Shown here piece after piece: positions 24,870 through 32,786 of a stretch of DNA of 41,209 nucleotides. The notes below the pieces were generated by a model. It was not told where the DNA came from. It was given only the letters and a program-made list of their open reading frames with translations, and searched no databases. The translations under genes were made by a program, and so were the position numbers. This DNA comes from Ignavibacteria bacterium (GTDB lineage: Bacteria > Bacteroidota > Ignavibacteria > Ignavibacteriales > Melioribacteraceae). The stretch spans positions 1 to 41,209 of the forward strand of contig WPAE01000019.1 of the NCBI GenBank assembly GCA_009773205.1, read 5' to 3'. Each line of letters starts with the position of its first letter. Position 1 is the first letter of the stretch.

Positions 24870-25550
24870 GTGAATATGAATAATGTACCAGAAGATATAA
24901 GTAGTAATAACCAAGTTAAAACCCGCCAGCGCGTTACTGACCACGGGGAAGTATTTACATCTGAACGTGAAGTTAATGCTATGCTCGATTTGGTGATGCA
25001 AGAAACTGAAAGAATTGATTCAAGATTCTTAGAACCAGCTTGCGGAACAGGTAATTTTTTAGTTGAAATATTAAAAAGAAAATTAACGGTTGTATCAGAT
25101 CGTTATTCAAAGAACCAGCTCGAATATGAACGCTATGCTATTCTTGCACTATCAAGTATTTATGGTGTCGAACTTCTAAAAGACAATGTTCAAACTTGCC
25201 GCGATAGACTCCTCGGCGTTTTCACTCATTTTTACTTAAACAACTATAAAAAAGAATTTAAACCCGAATGCTTAAAATCCGCTGAATTTATTCTTAGCAG
25301 AAATATTTTATGGGGTGATGCATTAAGTTTAAAAACACCTGATGAAAAAGCCGAGCCGATTGTGTTTTCTGAATGGAGTGCCGTAAATGGCAGCATGATT
25401 AAAAGAAGAGAATATACAATGGCTAATTTGCTTGAGAGTCAGCCTATGGAAGGATTGAATTTATTTTCCGATTTGGGCGACAAAGCTTTTATTCCAACTC
25501 CGGTTGCAGAGTTTCAGTTAATACACTTCCTAAAACTGTCCGAACTGTGA
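24870..25550 (+). CDS. N6-adenine methylase subunit carrying motif I (R-M system)
   Basis: 226 residues; GTG 24870, or ATG 24876 two codons later. HGEVFTSEREVNAMLDLV is followed by the AdoMet motif FLEPACGTGNFLVEIL at 53-68. No NPPY catalytic motif is present, and the protein ends after FIPTPVAEFQLIHFLKLSEL. The next gene carries NPPY, so the pair looks like a split methylase or a motif-I partner of the second protein. I recall similar small N-6 DNA methylase proteins paired with Eco57I-like methylases. The last codons fall inside a repeat copy (25536 onward), so the exact C-terminus may have been altered. Confidence 0.7.
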   Translation: MNMNNVPEDISSNNQVKTRQRVTDHGEVFTSEREVNAMLDLVMQETERIDSRFLEPACGTGNFLVEILKRKLTVVSDRYSKNQLEYERYAILALSSIYGVELLKDNVQTCRDRLLGVFTHFYLNNYKKEFKPECLKSAEFILSRNILWGDALSLKTPDEKAEPIVFSEWSAVNGSMIKRREYTMANLLESQPMEGLNLFSDLGDKAFIPTPVAEFQLIHFLKLSEL

Positions 25551-25580
25551 TTTTTGTGATTTATGGATGGACTATGATTT
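25536..25580 (+). repeat. R-M-flanking repeat, copy A
   Basis: CTGTCCGAACTGTGATTTTT and the following TGATTTATGGATGGAC match the reverse complements of copies B and C. It overlaps the stop codon of the first methylase gene. With copy C it shares AACTGTGATTTTT-N-TGATTTAT. Confidence 0.6.
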
Positions 25581-25619
25581 CTGCAGTATATGCAATTATT
25601 TTTGTTTAATTGAACAAGA

Positions 25620-27263
25620 GTGAAAATAGATAATCAAATGAATCAGAGAAATCATCAAAATCACAGTCCAGACAATTATAATCCAGATGTACTTACCTGC
25701 CTTGCAAATTTAAGCAGCGACGAAGTTTTTACTCCGCCTAATTTAGTAAACCAGATTTTGGATTTATTGCCAAAAGAACTTTGGAGTAATAAAGAAGCCA
25801 AGTTTCTCGATCCCGTTTGTAAATCCGGTGTGTTCTTACGTGAAATTGCAAAACGATTAAATGTGGGCTTAGAAAAACAAATTCCGAACAAACAAAAACG
25901 CATAAACCACATTTACAAAAACCAGTTGTTTGGAATTGCAATTACTGAACTCACTTCTTTACTTTCACGCAGAAGCGTTTATTGTTCTAAAACTGCGAAC
26001 GGAAAATATTCTGTTTGTGATAATTTTGAAGACGAACAAGGCAACATTAAATACAGCCGCTTAAAACATACGTGGCATCCTTCGGCAAGCTCTGGAGGTA
26101 ATTGTATTTATTGCGGCGCAAGCCAAACAGTATATGAACGCGGCGAGGATTTTGAGACCTACGCATATAATTTTATACACACCGACCTGTCTGCCGAACA
26201 GGCAGGTAAACTAGAGGAAATTTTTAATATGAAATTCGATGTAATAATTGGCAATCCGCCTTATCAGTTGAGTGATGGCGGATTTGATAAGAGTGCAAGC
26301 CCTATCTATCATAAATTTGTTGAGCAAGCAATAAAACTGAATCCACGATACCTAACTATGATTATTCCGGCGAGATGGTATTCGGGCGGAAAAGGGTTAG
26401 ACGAATTCCGTAGTAGAATGTTGAACGATGATCGGTTATGTGAAATTCATGATTTCCCCGAAACCTCTGATGTTTTCCCCGGTCTTAATATTAGAGGCGG
26501 TGTTTGTTATTTTCTCTGGGATAAAGAACACAAAGGAAAATGTAAGGTTACTACATATAAAAATGGAAATAAAAGCAAAACGGTCGAAAGACCATTGCTT
26601 GAAAAAGGTAGTGAAGTATTTATCCGCTATAACGAAGCAATTAATATTCTTAGAAAGGTTCAAAAACTAAAAGAAGATTCATTTGCAAAAATTGTTAGTT
26701 CAAGAAAACCTTTTGGTTTACCAACCAATTTTGAAGAGTATAGTTTGAAAAAAATAGATAGGAAAAATATTTTGCTCTATAGGTTTGGCGACTATGGTTA
26801 TGTCAGTTCTAATCAAATTGAAAAAAATCAACAGTTGATTAAAAAATGGAAGGTAATAGTTCCATATGCAAGTCCTGGTGCGGACGATTACCCACACTTG
26901 GTACTTAGTAAACCAATCATTTCTGAACCTAATTCTTGTTCAACAGAAACATATCTTGTTGTTGGTCCATTTGAGAACGAAAAGATTTGCAAAAATGTAG
27001 CAATGTATATGTGTTCAAGTTTTGCAAGGTTTTTAATTTTGTTAATAAAGCCTTCTCAACATGTTACCCAAAAAACATATACTTTAGTTCCACAACAAGA
27101 CTTCAAACAAAAATGGACAGACGAAAAGCTCTACAAAAAATATGGCATTACAAAAGACGAAATTGCGTTTATTGAATCAATAGTTCGTCCAATGGAAAAC
27201 AGTCTGAACTGTGGTTCGCGTTATTTGGATGATTTTGATGATTCAATTAATTCGGATAAATAA
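25620..27263 (+). CDS. Eco57I-type adenine DNA methyltransferase with catalytic NPPY
   Basis: 547 residues from GTG 25620; ATG 25638 is an alternative. SSDEVFTPPNLVNQILDLLP and LDPVCKSGVFLREIAKRL form motif I, HTWHP...NCIYCGAS looks like a Cys zinc site, and FDVIIGNPPYQLSDGG carries NPPY at 212-215. A C-terminal target-recognition region follows (SFAKIVSSRKPFGLPTNFEE, LIKPSQHVTQKTYTLVPQQD). It methylates adenine N6 in the recognition site. The first 19 residues are encoded by repeat copy B and are probably not conserved. Two short palindromic sequences are inserted in frame at 26076 and 26185. Reading frame and motifs remain intact. Confidence 0.85.
   Translation: MKIDNQMNQRNHQNHSPDNYNPDVLTCLANLSSDEVFTPPNLVNQILDLLPKELWSNKEAKFLDPVCKSGVFLREIAKRLNVGLEKQIPNKQKRINHIYKNQLFGIAITELTSLLSRRSVYCSKTANGKYSVCDNFEDEQGNIKYSRLKHTWHPSASSGGNCIYCGASQTVYERGEDFETYAYNFIHTDLSAEQAGKLEEIFNMKFDVIIGNPPYQLSDGGFDKSASPIYHKFVEQAIKLNPRYLTMIIPARWYSGGKGLDEFRSRMLNDDRLCEIHDFPETSDVFPGLNIRGGVCYFLWDKEHKGKCKVTTYKNGNKSKTVERPLLEKGSEVFIRYNEAINILRKVQKLKEDSFAKIVSSRKPFGLPTNFEEYSLKKIDRKNILLYRFGDYGYVSSNQIEKNQQLIKKWKVIVPYASPGADDYPHLVLSKPIISEPNSCSTETYLVVGPFENEKICKNVAMYMCSSFARFLILLIKPSQHVTQKTYTLVPQQDFKQKWTDEKLYKKYGITKDEIAFIESIVRPMENSLNCGSRYLDDFDDSINSDK
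25626..25677 (-). repeat. R-M-flanking repeat, copy B (inverted relative to A)
   Basis: Reverse complement reads TTGTCTGGACTGTGATTTTG then ATGATTTCTCTGATTC, matching copy A at 23 of the first 30 positions. It encodes the N-terminal residues of the second methylase (QRNHQNHSPDN). Confidence 0.55.
26076..26098 (+). repeat. Short palindrome-derived insertion in the methylase gene, first
   Basis: CATCCTTCGGCAAGCTCTGG resembles the CCTTCGGCA-GGCTCAGG type of repeat scattered through FCB genomes. It is translated as HPSASSGG between HTW and NCIYCG, where I recall relatives having only a few residues. The frame is kept. Confidence 0.45.
26185..26207 (+). repeat. Short palindrome-derived insertion in the methylase gene, second
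   Basis: ACCTGTCTGCC-GA-ACAGGCAGGT is an imperfect inverted repeat of the CCTGCCTG type. It is translated as DLSAEQAG between IHTD and KLEEIFNMKFD, directly before the NPPY motif. I recall relatives reading IHT..PEEIFNMKFD without it. Confidence 0.5.
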
Positions 27264-27317
27264 GATGAATGAGAATAAAGAGATGTTTAAAGTGATTTAT
27301 GCAATAAAAAGGAGAGA

Positions 27318-27364
27318 GCAATCAAGGAAATCAATAAATCAAAAAAATCACAGTTAAGACGGTG
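27318..27364 (-). repeat. R-M-flanking repeat, copy C
   Basis: Reverse complement reads CACCGTCTTAACTGTGATTT then TTTTGATTTATTGATTTCC, close to copy A. It is in the same orientation as copy B, so B and C are direct repeats around the second methylase gene. Confidence 0.6.
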
Positions 27365-27390
27365 AGAAAAAGAAGCAACCCAAAAAAGAA

Positions 27391-28203
27391 ATGGCAAAAA
27401 TCAAAGTAGAAAACACTGAAATAACGATAGTAACGGTAGAAGAACGGGATTACATTTCGCTTACAGATATGGCAAATGCTAAAGAAAGCGAAAGCCGAGC
27501 TGCCGATATTATTAAAAATTGGTTAAGAACCCGCTATACGCTAGAATTTTTAGGTACTTGGGAGCAAATCCACAACCCCAAGTTTAAAGTGGTGGAATTT
27601 GACCACTTTAAAATGCAAGCCGGCTTACCAAGTTTTGTAATGAGTGTTTCAGAGTGGATTGAAAAAACAAACGCCATAGGTATTATTGTAAGAAAAGGAA
27701 AGTATGGTGGTACTTACGCCCACAAAGACATTGCATTTGAGTTTGGTTCAGCGATTAGCGTGCCTTTCAAATTGTATTTAATTACAGAATTTCAAAGACT
27801 CAAAGAAGAAGAACAAAAACAATTAGGTTGGACAGCTAAACGGGAACTTACCAAAATAAATTATCGAATTCATACTGATGCTATTAAACAAAATCTTATC
27901 CCTAAAGAACTAACTCCGGCTGAAACGTCAATAATTTATGCCAATGAAGCTGACGTATTAAATGTTGCTTTATTCGGAATGACTGCAAAACAATGGCGTG
28001 ATGAAAATCCCGAATTGCAAGGAAACATTCGTGATTATGCGTCCATCAACGAATTGATATGTTTAGCGAATTTGGAAAATTTAAATGCTGTTTTCATCAA
28101 CGAAAAAATGCCACAAAAAGAACGCCTTATTCGGTTAAATAAAATAGCCATTCAACAGATGAGAATTTTGCAAGAAGTGGAAAACAGAGAACTATTGAAA
28201 TGA
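27391..28203 (+). CDS. KilA-N domain protein of the R-M cluster
   Basis: 270 residues. The KilA-N domain occupies about 15-140: YISLTDMANAKESESRAADI, IKNWLRTRYTLEFLGTWEQI, GGTYAHKDIAFEFGSAIS. Such domains bind DNA and occur in phage proteins and as accessory genes of R-M systems. The C-terminal part (ELTPAETSIIYANEADVLNV...) is helical and typical of this bacterial type. It overlaps the helicase/nuclease gene by ATGA, indicating coupled expression. A regulatory or specificity role is inferred; no nuclease motif was seen. Confidence 0.8.
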   Translation: MAKIKVENTEITIVTVEERDYISLTDMANAKESESRAADIIKNWLRTRYTLEFLGTWEQIHNPKFKVVEFDHFKMQAGLPSFVMSVSEWIEKTNAIGIIVRKGKYGGTYAHKDIAFEFGSAISVPFKLYLITEFQRLKEEEQKQLGWTAKRELTKINYRIHTDAIKQNLIPKELTPAETSIIYANEADVLNVALFGMTAKQWRDENPELQGNIRDYASINELICLANLENLNAVFINEKMPQKERLIRLNKIAIQQMRILQEVENRELLK

Positions 28204-30752
28204 AAAAAGATTTTTTTCCAATCCGTCCTTCTACAAATCCTACCATTTATGCTTATGAATTAATTGGCGTTGAAAGCCATAAAGGTTTGCTTAAAGTTGG
28301 ATATACCAATCGAACATCGCAAGATAGGATTGCAGAACAATTAAAAACCAGCAGAGTTAACTATAAGATTGTTCTTGAAGAATCAGCAATCCGTAAAGAT
28401 GGAAGTGTATTCACAGACCACGATGTTCACTGTTATTTGCGTAAAAAGAAAATAAAAAATCCAGAAGGTGAATGGTTTAAGTGTTCTCTTGATGAAGTAA
28501 AGTCTGCGATTCTTGCTGTTAAATTAAGGGAATTTATTGAAGATACACGTTCATTATCATTTAAGATGCGTCCCGAACACGAAGAAGCGGTTAATAAAAC
28601 CATCGCCTACTTCAAAAGTTTCAAGAAAGAAAATCTTAAAAAAACTCCTCATTTCCTTTGGAATGCAAAAATGCGATTCGGTAAAACTTTTGCGTCTTAT
28701 CAACTTGCAAAGAAAATGGGTTGGAAAAAAATGCTTGTATTAACATTTAAACCAGCCGTACAAAGCGCTTGGGAAGAAGATGTGCAATCGCACATAGATT
28801 TTAAAGGGTGGCAATTTATTTCACGCAACGGATTAACTTTTGAGGGTATTGATAAGAATAAACCATTTGTATGCTTCGGTTCTTTCCAAGATTATCTCGG
28901 AAAAAATGATGTTGGTGGTATAAAAACAAAAAATGAATGGGTGCACACTACTAACTGGGACTGCGTTGTATTTGACGAATACCATTACGGAGCTTGGCGC
29001 GAAAATGCCAAAGACTTGTTCGATAAGGACATAGAAGCCGAAAAAGAAATTGAAGACTTTAAGAAAATAGAGAAAGAAGGTTTTGCAGAAGAAGATAAAG
29101 TAGAATACTTAGAAAAGATATTACCTATAACCTCAGATCACTATCTATATTTATCAGGTACACCGTTTAGGGCAATCAATTCCGGTGAGTTTATTGAAGA
29201 ACAGATATTCAACTGGACATATTCGGATGAACAAAAGGCAAAGGAAGAATGGACACGCACTGAGCAAGCTCGAAATGAAGGTTCTGACAATCCTTATCTT
29301 TCATTACCGCGAATGGTAATGCTTACTTATCAGTTACCAGATTCGATTAGAGAAATTGCAATGAAAGGTGAATTCAACGAGTTTGATTTAAATGTTTTTT
29401 TCTCAGCTTATGGTGAAGATTTCACCGCTCGATTTAAATATGAAGATGAAGTTCAAAAATGGCTGGATTTAATTCGTGGTTCATATTTAGAAACCACAAT
29501 TGATAATTTGAAGCTGGGTGCAAAAAAGCCGCCGATGCCTTTTTCTGATTCCCGGTTATTAAATGTTCTTTCACATACATTTTGGTTTTTGCCAAGTGTT
29601 GCGTCTTGTTATTCGATGAAAAATTTAATGGCTCAAAAGCAGAACAAATTTTATCACGATTATGAAATAATTGTAGTCGCCGGTACAAGTGCCGGTATTG
29701 GTGTTGATGCACTTCCTCCAGTATTCAATGCTATGGATAATCCATTGGCAACAAAAACTATTACATTATCTTGTGGAAAGTTAACAACGGGCGTTACTGT
29801 TAAACCTTGGACTGGAATATTTATGCTTCGTAATTCTGCAAGTCCCGAAACATATTTTCAAGCTGCCTTTAGGGTTCAATCGCCCTGGACAATTTATAAT
29901 TCTGATAACAAATCACCTAACAAAGAAGAAATAATAAAACAAGAATGTTATGTTTTTGATTTTGCGCCGGACAGAGCGTTAAGACAAATTGCAGATTATA
30001 GTTGTCGTTTGAATGTCAATGAGTCGAATCCGGAAAAAAAAGTTGAAGAATTTATTCACTTCTTGCCAGTTCTTGCTTATGACGGAAGTTCTATGAAACA
30101 AATTGATGCTGCTGGTATTTTGGATATGGCGATGAGTGGAACAACTGCAACACTGTTAGCCAGACGCTGGGAAAGCGCACTACTTGTAAATGTTGATAAT
30201 AACACTCTCCAACGCTTAATGAACAATGAGAAAGCTATGCAAGCGTTAATGAACATTGAGGGATTCCGAAATTTAAATCAAGATATTGAAACGATAATAA
30301 ATAAATCTGAATCCGTAAAGAAAACCAAGAAGGAAGCCAACGAAAGAGATTTAACAAAAAAAGAGAAAAAAGAGTTAACTGAAGAAGAAAGGGAATACAA
30401 AAGTTTAAGAAAGCAGGTTCAAGAAAAACTTATCAAGTTTGCAACTCGTGTTCCGGTTTTTATGTATTTAACAGATTATCGAGAAAGAAGTTTGAAAGAC
30501 GTAATTACTCAGCTTGAACCGGGACTTTTCAAAAAAGTAACCGGATTAACAGTAAAGGACTTTGAATTACTTGTAAGTCTAGGCGTATTTAATAGCGCAT
30601 TGATGAATGACGCAGTTTACAAGTTTAAACGTTATGAAGATTCTAGCCTTGTTTACGTTGGTGTAAATAAGCACGAAGGAGAAGATGTTGGATTATATGA
30701 TACTGTTCTAAGTGAAAAAGATTATAAAGAAAGTTTTGTGAATAAGGATTAA
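28200..30752 (+). CDS. GIY-YIG/T5orf172-like nuclease fused to SF2 helicase (restriction subunit)
   Basis: 850 residues. The N-terminal region 16-110 looks like a GIY-YIG-related T5orf172 domain (IYAYELIGV...GLLKVGYTNRTSQDRIAEQL). The SF2 helicase follows: P-loop NAKMRFGKTF at about 155-164, FDEYH at 258-262 as motif II, YLSGTPFRAI as motif III, then TITLSCGKLTTGVTVKPWTG and ASPETYFQAAFRVQSPW as motifs V-VI. The C-terminal 250 residues are charged and may contact the methylase. The adjacent methylases and KilA-N protein make this the restriction part of an ATP-dependent R-M system. The class was not determined. Confidence 0.8.
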   Translation: MKKDFFPIRPSTNPTIYAYELIGVESHKGLLKVGYTNRTSQDRIAEQLKTSRVNYKIVLEESAIRKDGSVFTDHDVHCYLRKKKIKNPEGEWFKCSLDEVKSAILAVKLREFIEDTRSLSFKMRPEHEEAVNKTIAYFKSFKKENLKKTPHFLWNAKMRFGKTFASYQLAKKMGWKKMLVLTFKPAVQSAWEEDVQSHIDFKGWQFISRNGLTFEGIDKNKPFVCFGSFQDYLGKNDVGGIKTKNEWVHTTNWDCVVFDEYHYGAWRENAKDLFDKDIEAEKEIEDFKKIEKEGFAEEDKVEYLEKILPITSDHYLYLSGTPFRAINSGEFIEEQIFNWTYSDEQKAKEEWTRTEQARNEGSDNPYLSLPRMVMLTYQLPDSIREIAMKGEFNEFDLNVFFSAYGEDFTARFKYEDEVQKWLDLIRGSYLETTIDNLKLGAKKPPMPFSDSRLLNVLSHTFWFLPSVASCYSMKNLMAQKQNKFYHDYEIIVVAGTSAGIGVDALPPVFNAMDNPLATKTITLSCGKLTTGVTVKPWTGIFMLRNSASPETYFQAAFRVQSPWTIYNSDNKSPNKEEIIKQECYVFDFAPDRALRQIADYSCRLNVNESNPEKKVEEFIHFLPVLAYDGSSMKQIDAAGILDMAMSGTTATLLARRWESALLVNVDNNTLQRLMNNEKAMQALMNIEGFRNLNQDIETIINKSESVKKTKKEANERDLTKKEKKELTEEEREYKSLRKQVQEKLIKFATRVPVFMYLTDYRERSLKDVITQLEPGLFKKVTGLTVKDFELLVSLGVFNSALMNDAVYKFKRYEDSSLVYVGVNKHEGEDVGLYDTVLSEKDYKESFVNKD

Positions 30753-30792
30753 ATTAAAAACAGCAATAACAAATGCCTCAATCAGAAATCTT

Positions 30793-30918
30793 ATGACTGA
30801 TGATGTAAAGGTTTTCCTAGCAGCAGTTATAAATACTATTCTAACTTTACATAATAATAATTCAGTTTATGGAAGTTCAGAGTTATTTGCTTTATCAAAA
30901 GATAAAAGTAATTGGTAA
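30793..30918 (+). other. Doubtful 41-codon ORF in the gap after the R-M cluster
   Basis: Encodes MTDDVKVFLAAVINTILTLH then NNNSVYGSSELFALSKDKSNW. No ribosome binding site is clear and no family was recognised. It may be a fossil. The gap 30753-31045 otherwise holds only the hairpin at 30983. Confidence 0.2.
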
Positions 30919-30982
30919 CATCGTGGTAAAATAAATTTAAGTACTTCTCAGCAAACACACTATTTAATGCGTTCGTTTGCTG

Positions 30983-31009
30983 CGCTCATTATTTCATACA
31001 TAATGAGCG
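30983..31009. repeat. Perfect 10-bp hairpin upstream of the GT2 gene
   Basis: CGCTCATTAT (30983-30992), loop TTCATAC, ATAATGAGCG (31000-31009). No T-run follows, so it is not a classical terminator. It lies 37 bases before the glycosyltransferase start and could be a repeat relic or a leader structure. Confidence 0.5.
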
Positions 31010-31045
31010 GATGCTTATCTTGGCAGCAAGAAAAACTCGACGTAA

Positions 31046-31765
31046 ATGAAGCTCACAATTATTATCCCTGCTTACAACGAAGAAAAGAAAATTGAAAAAG
31101 ACATTCTTCTTGCAGATGAATTCTTAGCAGCCAACAACATTCAAGGCGAAATAATTGTAGTTGATGATGGAAGCAGCGATGCGACTTACTCAAAAGCAGA
31201 ATTGCTAAAAGAAAAAATTAGCAGCAGAATTTTAGTTTTGAGAAACGAAATAAATTTGGGAAAAGGAAGTGCAGTTAAAAAGGGAATGATAGAAGCGTCC
31301 GGAGAATTCCGTGCTTACTGCGATGCAGGCGCTACCGTGCCTTACAACAATTTGCTAACCGGAATGAAGCTGCTGGAAGATAATATATGCGACATTGCCC
31401 ACGGTTCAAGAATGCTGCCCGATTCCGTTATTAAAATATCTCAAGCAAAAGATAGAAAGTTTAGCTCGGCAGTAATTCGGTTTCTTGTTGTAAAATTACT
31501 CGGTGTCCCTAATTTACTTACTGACACTCAATGCGGGTTTAAGATTTACAAAACAGAAGCGGCTGAGAAAATATTTCCAATGCTTAATACAAACGGATTT
31601 ATGTTTGAAGTGGAAAACATATTGAGAGCAATTAAAAATAATTTACGTATAACTGAATTTCCGATAGAGTGGAGATGTGATAGAGACAGCCGGATTACTT
31701 TGCTAAAAACACCGTGGAAAGTTTTACTGGAAATTGTAAAAATAAAAATGATGAGAATTGATTAA
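31046..31765 (+). CDS. Family 2 glycosyltransferase, dolichyl/polyprenyl-phosphate glycosyltransferase type
   Basis: 239 residues. LTIIIPAYNEEKKIEKDILL at the start, VVDDGSSDAT, RNEINLGKGSAVKKGMIEAS, a nucleotide-binding site YCDAGATVPY and TDTQCGFKIYK late in the fold match the ALG5/DPM1-like GT2 group. The usual DAD at the metal site is DAG here. No transmembrane segment. Members make polyprenyl-phosphate sugars as donors for membrane glycosyltransferases. An Agl23-type GT of that kind is encoded in the converging operon, which is a suggestive pairing only. The stop codon lies in a palindromic element. Confidence 0.78.
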   Translation: MKLTIIIPAYNEEKKIEKDILLADEFLAANNIQGEIIVVDDGSSDATYSKAELLKEKISSRILVLRNEINLGKGSAVKKGMIEASGEFRAYCDAGATVPYNNLLTGMKLLEDNICDIAHGSRMLPDSVIKISQAKDRKFSSAVIRFLVVKLLGVPNLLTDTQCGFKIYKTEAAEKIFPMLNTNGFMFEVENILRAIKNNLRITEFPIEWRCDRDSRITLLKTPWKVLLEIVKIKMMRID

Positions 31766-31850
31766 AGGGCACCTCTAAAAACTGTTGTTTTAAAAAATTT
31801 CATCCCGCAAAGCGGGCTAGGGATATTGATATTTTTAGAGGCGTCCTAAA
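31763..31850. repeat. Palindromic CTCTAAAAA-type element, copy 4, between convergent genes
   Basis: Left arm TTAAAGGGCACCTCTAAAAA (31763 onward) pairs with the right arm whose reverse complement is TTTAGGACGCCTCTAAAAAT. The middle contains ATTTCATCCCGCAAAGC and ATTGATATTTTTAGAGGCG, shared with copy 5. It overlaps the stop codons of both convergent genes and so is well placed as a two-way terminator. Confidence 0.8.
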
Positions 31851-32778
31851 CTAAATCACACAATCGGGGAAGCAAGCCGAATTCTGTAGCTGCAAGATTA
31901 CCGGAAGAATCATTATTAATAACAATTGCTGAAACGCCTTCTTTGATAATCTTGCTGATCTCTTCATCATTCAAGATCATAAATGCGGTTGATAATGCAT
32001 CAGCATCTGCTGTGTTTTGTGAGAACACCCAGCTGCCGGCTTTCTTCACTTCCGGTTTCCCTGTGAGTGTATTTATAATGTGATTCCCTTTTATTAATCC
32101 GGAAGCGCATAGAGAAATATCCGAAAGTGAAAATGTTTTAATTACATTTTTATGTGCTGGATTGGAAATTGAAATTGACCAGCCTGAGTGTCTCTCTGGT
32201 TTGCCTATTGCTCTTATAGAGCTTCTTCCAGCACTTAGAAGAGCGCAATTAATATTCCACTCGCTTAATATTTCAGCAGCAGCATCAATTGCATAACCTT
32301 TCCCCAAAGCGCCAAGATCAATTGTAGTTCCTTCTTGAAGTATTTCCAAAGTATAATCTTCTTTGTGCAGAACAATATTTTCAAGACGCGATTGTTTAAT
32401 TGCGTTTTCGATTTCCTCTTCAGTAGGATTCTTGAGCGTATAATCGGCATTTAGCCAGCATTTAAGAAGCGCGCCGCAAGCAATATTAAATGCACCATTA
32501 GTTTCATTATGCAATTCAATACTTCTAACTATACAGTTGAAAACATCAAAGGAAAGAACAATTCGTTCGCCAAGCATTAGATTGTTAATTCGCGAAATAT
32601 CACTGTTGGGTTTAAATCTGCTCAGCTCATCTTCCAAATGATCAATTACTTTGACGGCTTCCCATGCAGCTTGCTGTGCGTAGCGCTTATTTTCATGCAC
32701 TATAAGCAAATCAAAAACTGTAGCCATTGCCGCGTGTGTAAAATGATGAGCGTTTTTTATTCTCTGATTAGCAAACAA
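31846..32778 (-). CDS. apbE: FAD:protein FMN transferase (ApbE)
   Basis: 310 residues from a TTG start at 32778; the first ATG would cut off the conserved MGT-like region (AMATVFDLLI). ApbE signs are LSRFKPNSDISRIN, TTIDLGALGKGYAIDAAAEI, ALLSAGRSSIRAIGK and the metal site ADALSTAFMIL near the end. ApbE attaches FMN covalently to Thr of exported flavoproteins such as NqrB/C- and RnfG-type subunits. No signal peptide is apparent. It is the last gene of the operon, 8 bases after the Agl23-like gene. The flavinylated target is not encoded in the window. Confidence 0.85.
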   Translation of the reverse strand: MFANQRIKNAHHFTHAAMATVFDLLIVHENKRYAQQAAWEAVKVIDHLEDELSRFKPNSDISRINNLMLGERIVLSFDVFNCIVRSIELHNETNGAFNIACGALLKCWLNADYTLKNPTEEEIENAIKQSRLENIVLHKEDYTLEILQEGTTIDLGALGKGYAIDAAAEILSEWNINCALLSAGRSSIRAIGKPERHSGWSISISNPAHKNVIKTFSLSDISLCASGLIKGNHIINTLTGKPEVKKAGSWVFSQNTADADALSTAFMILNDEEISKIIKEGVSAIVINNDSSGNLAATEFGLLPRLCDLV

Positions 32779-32786
32779 ATTAATTC

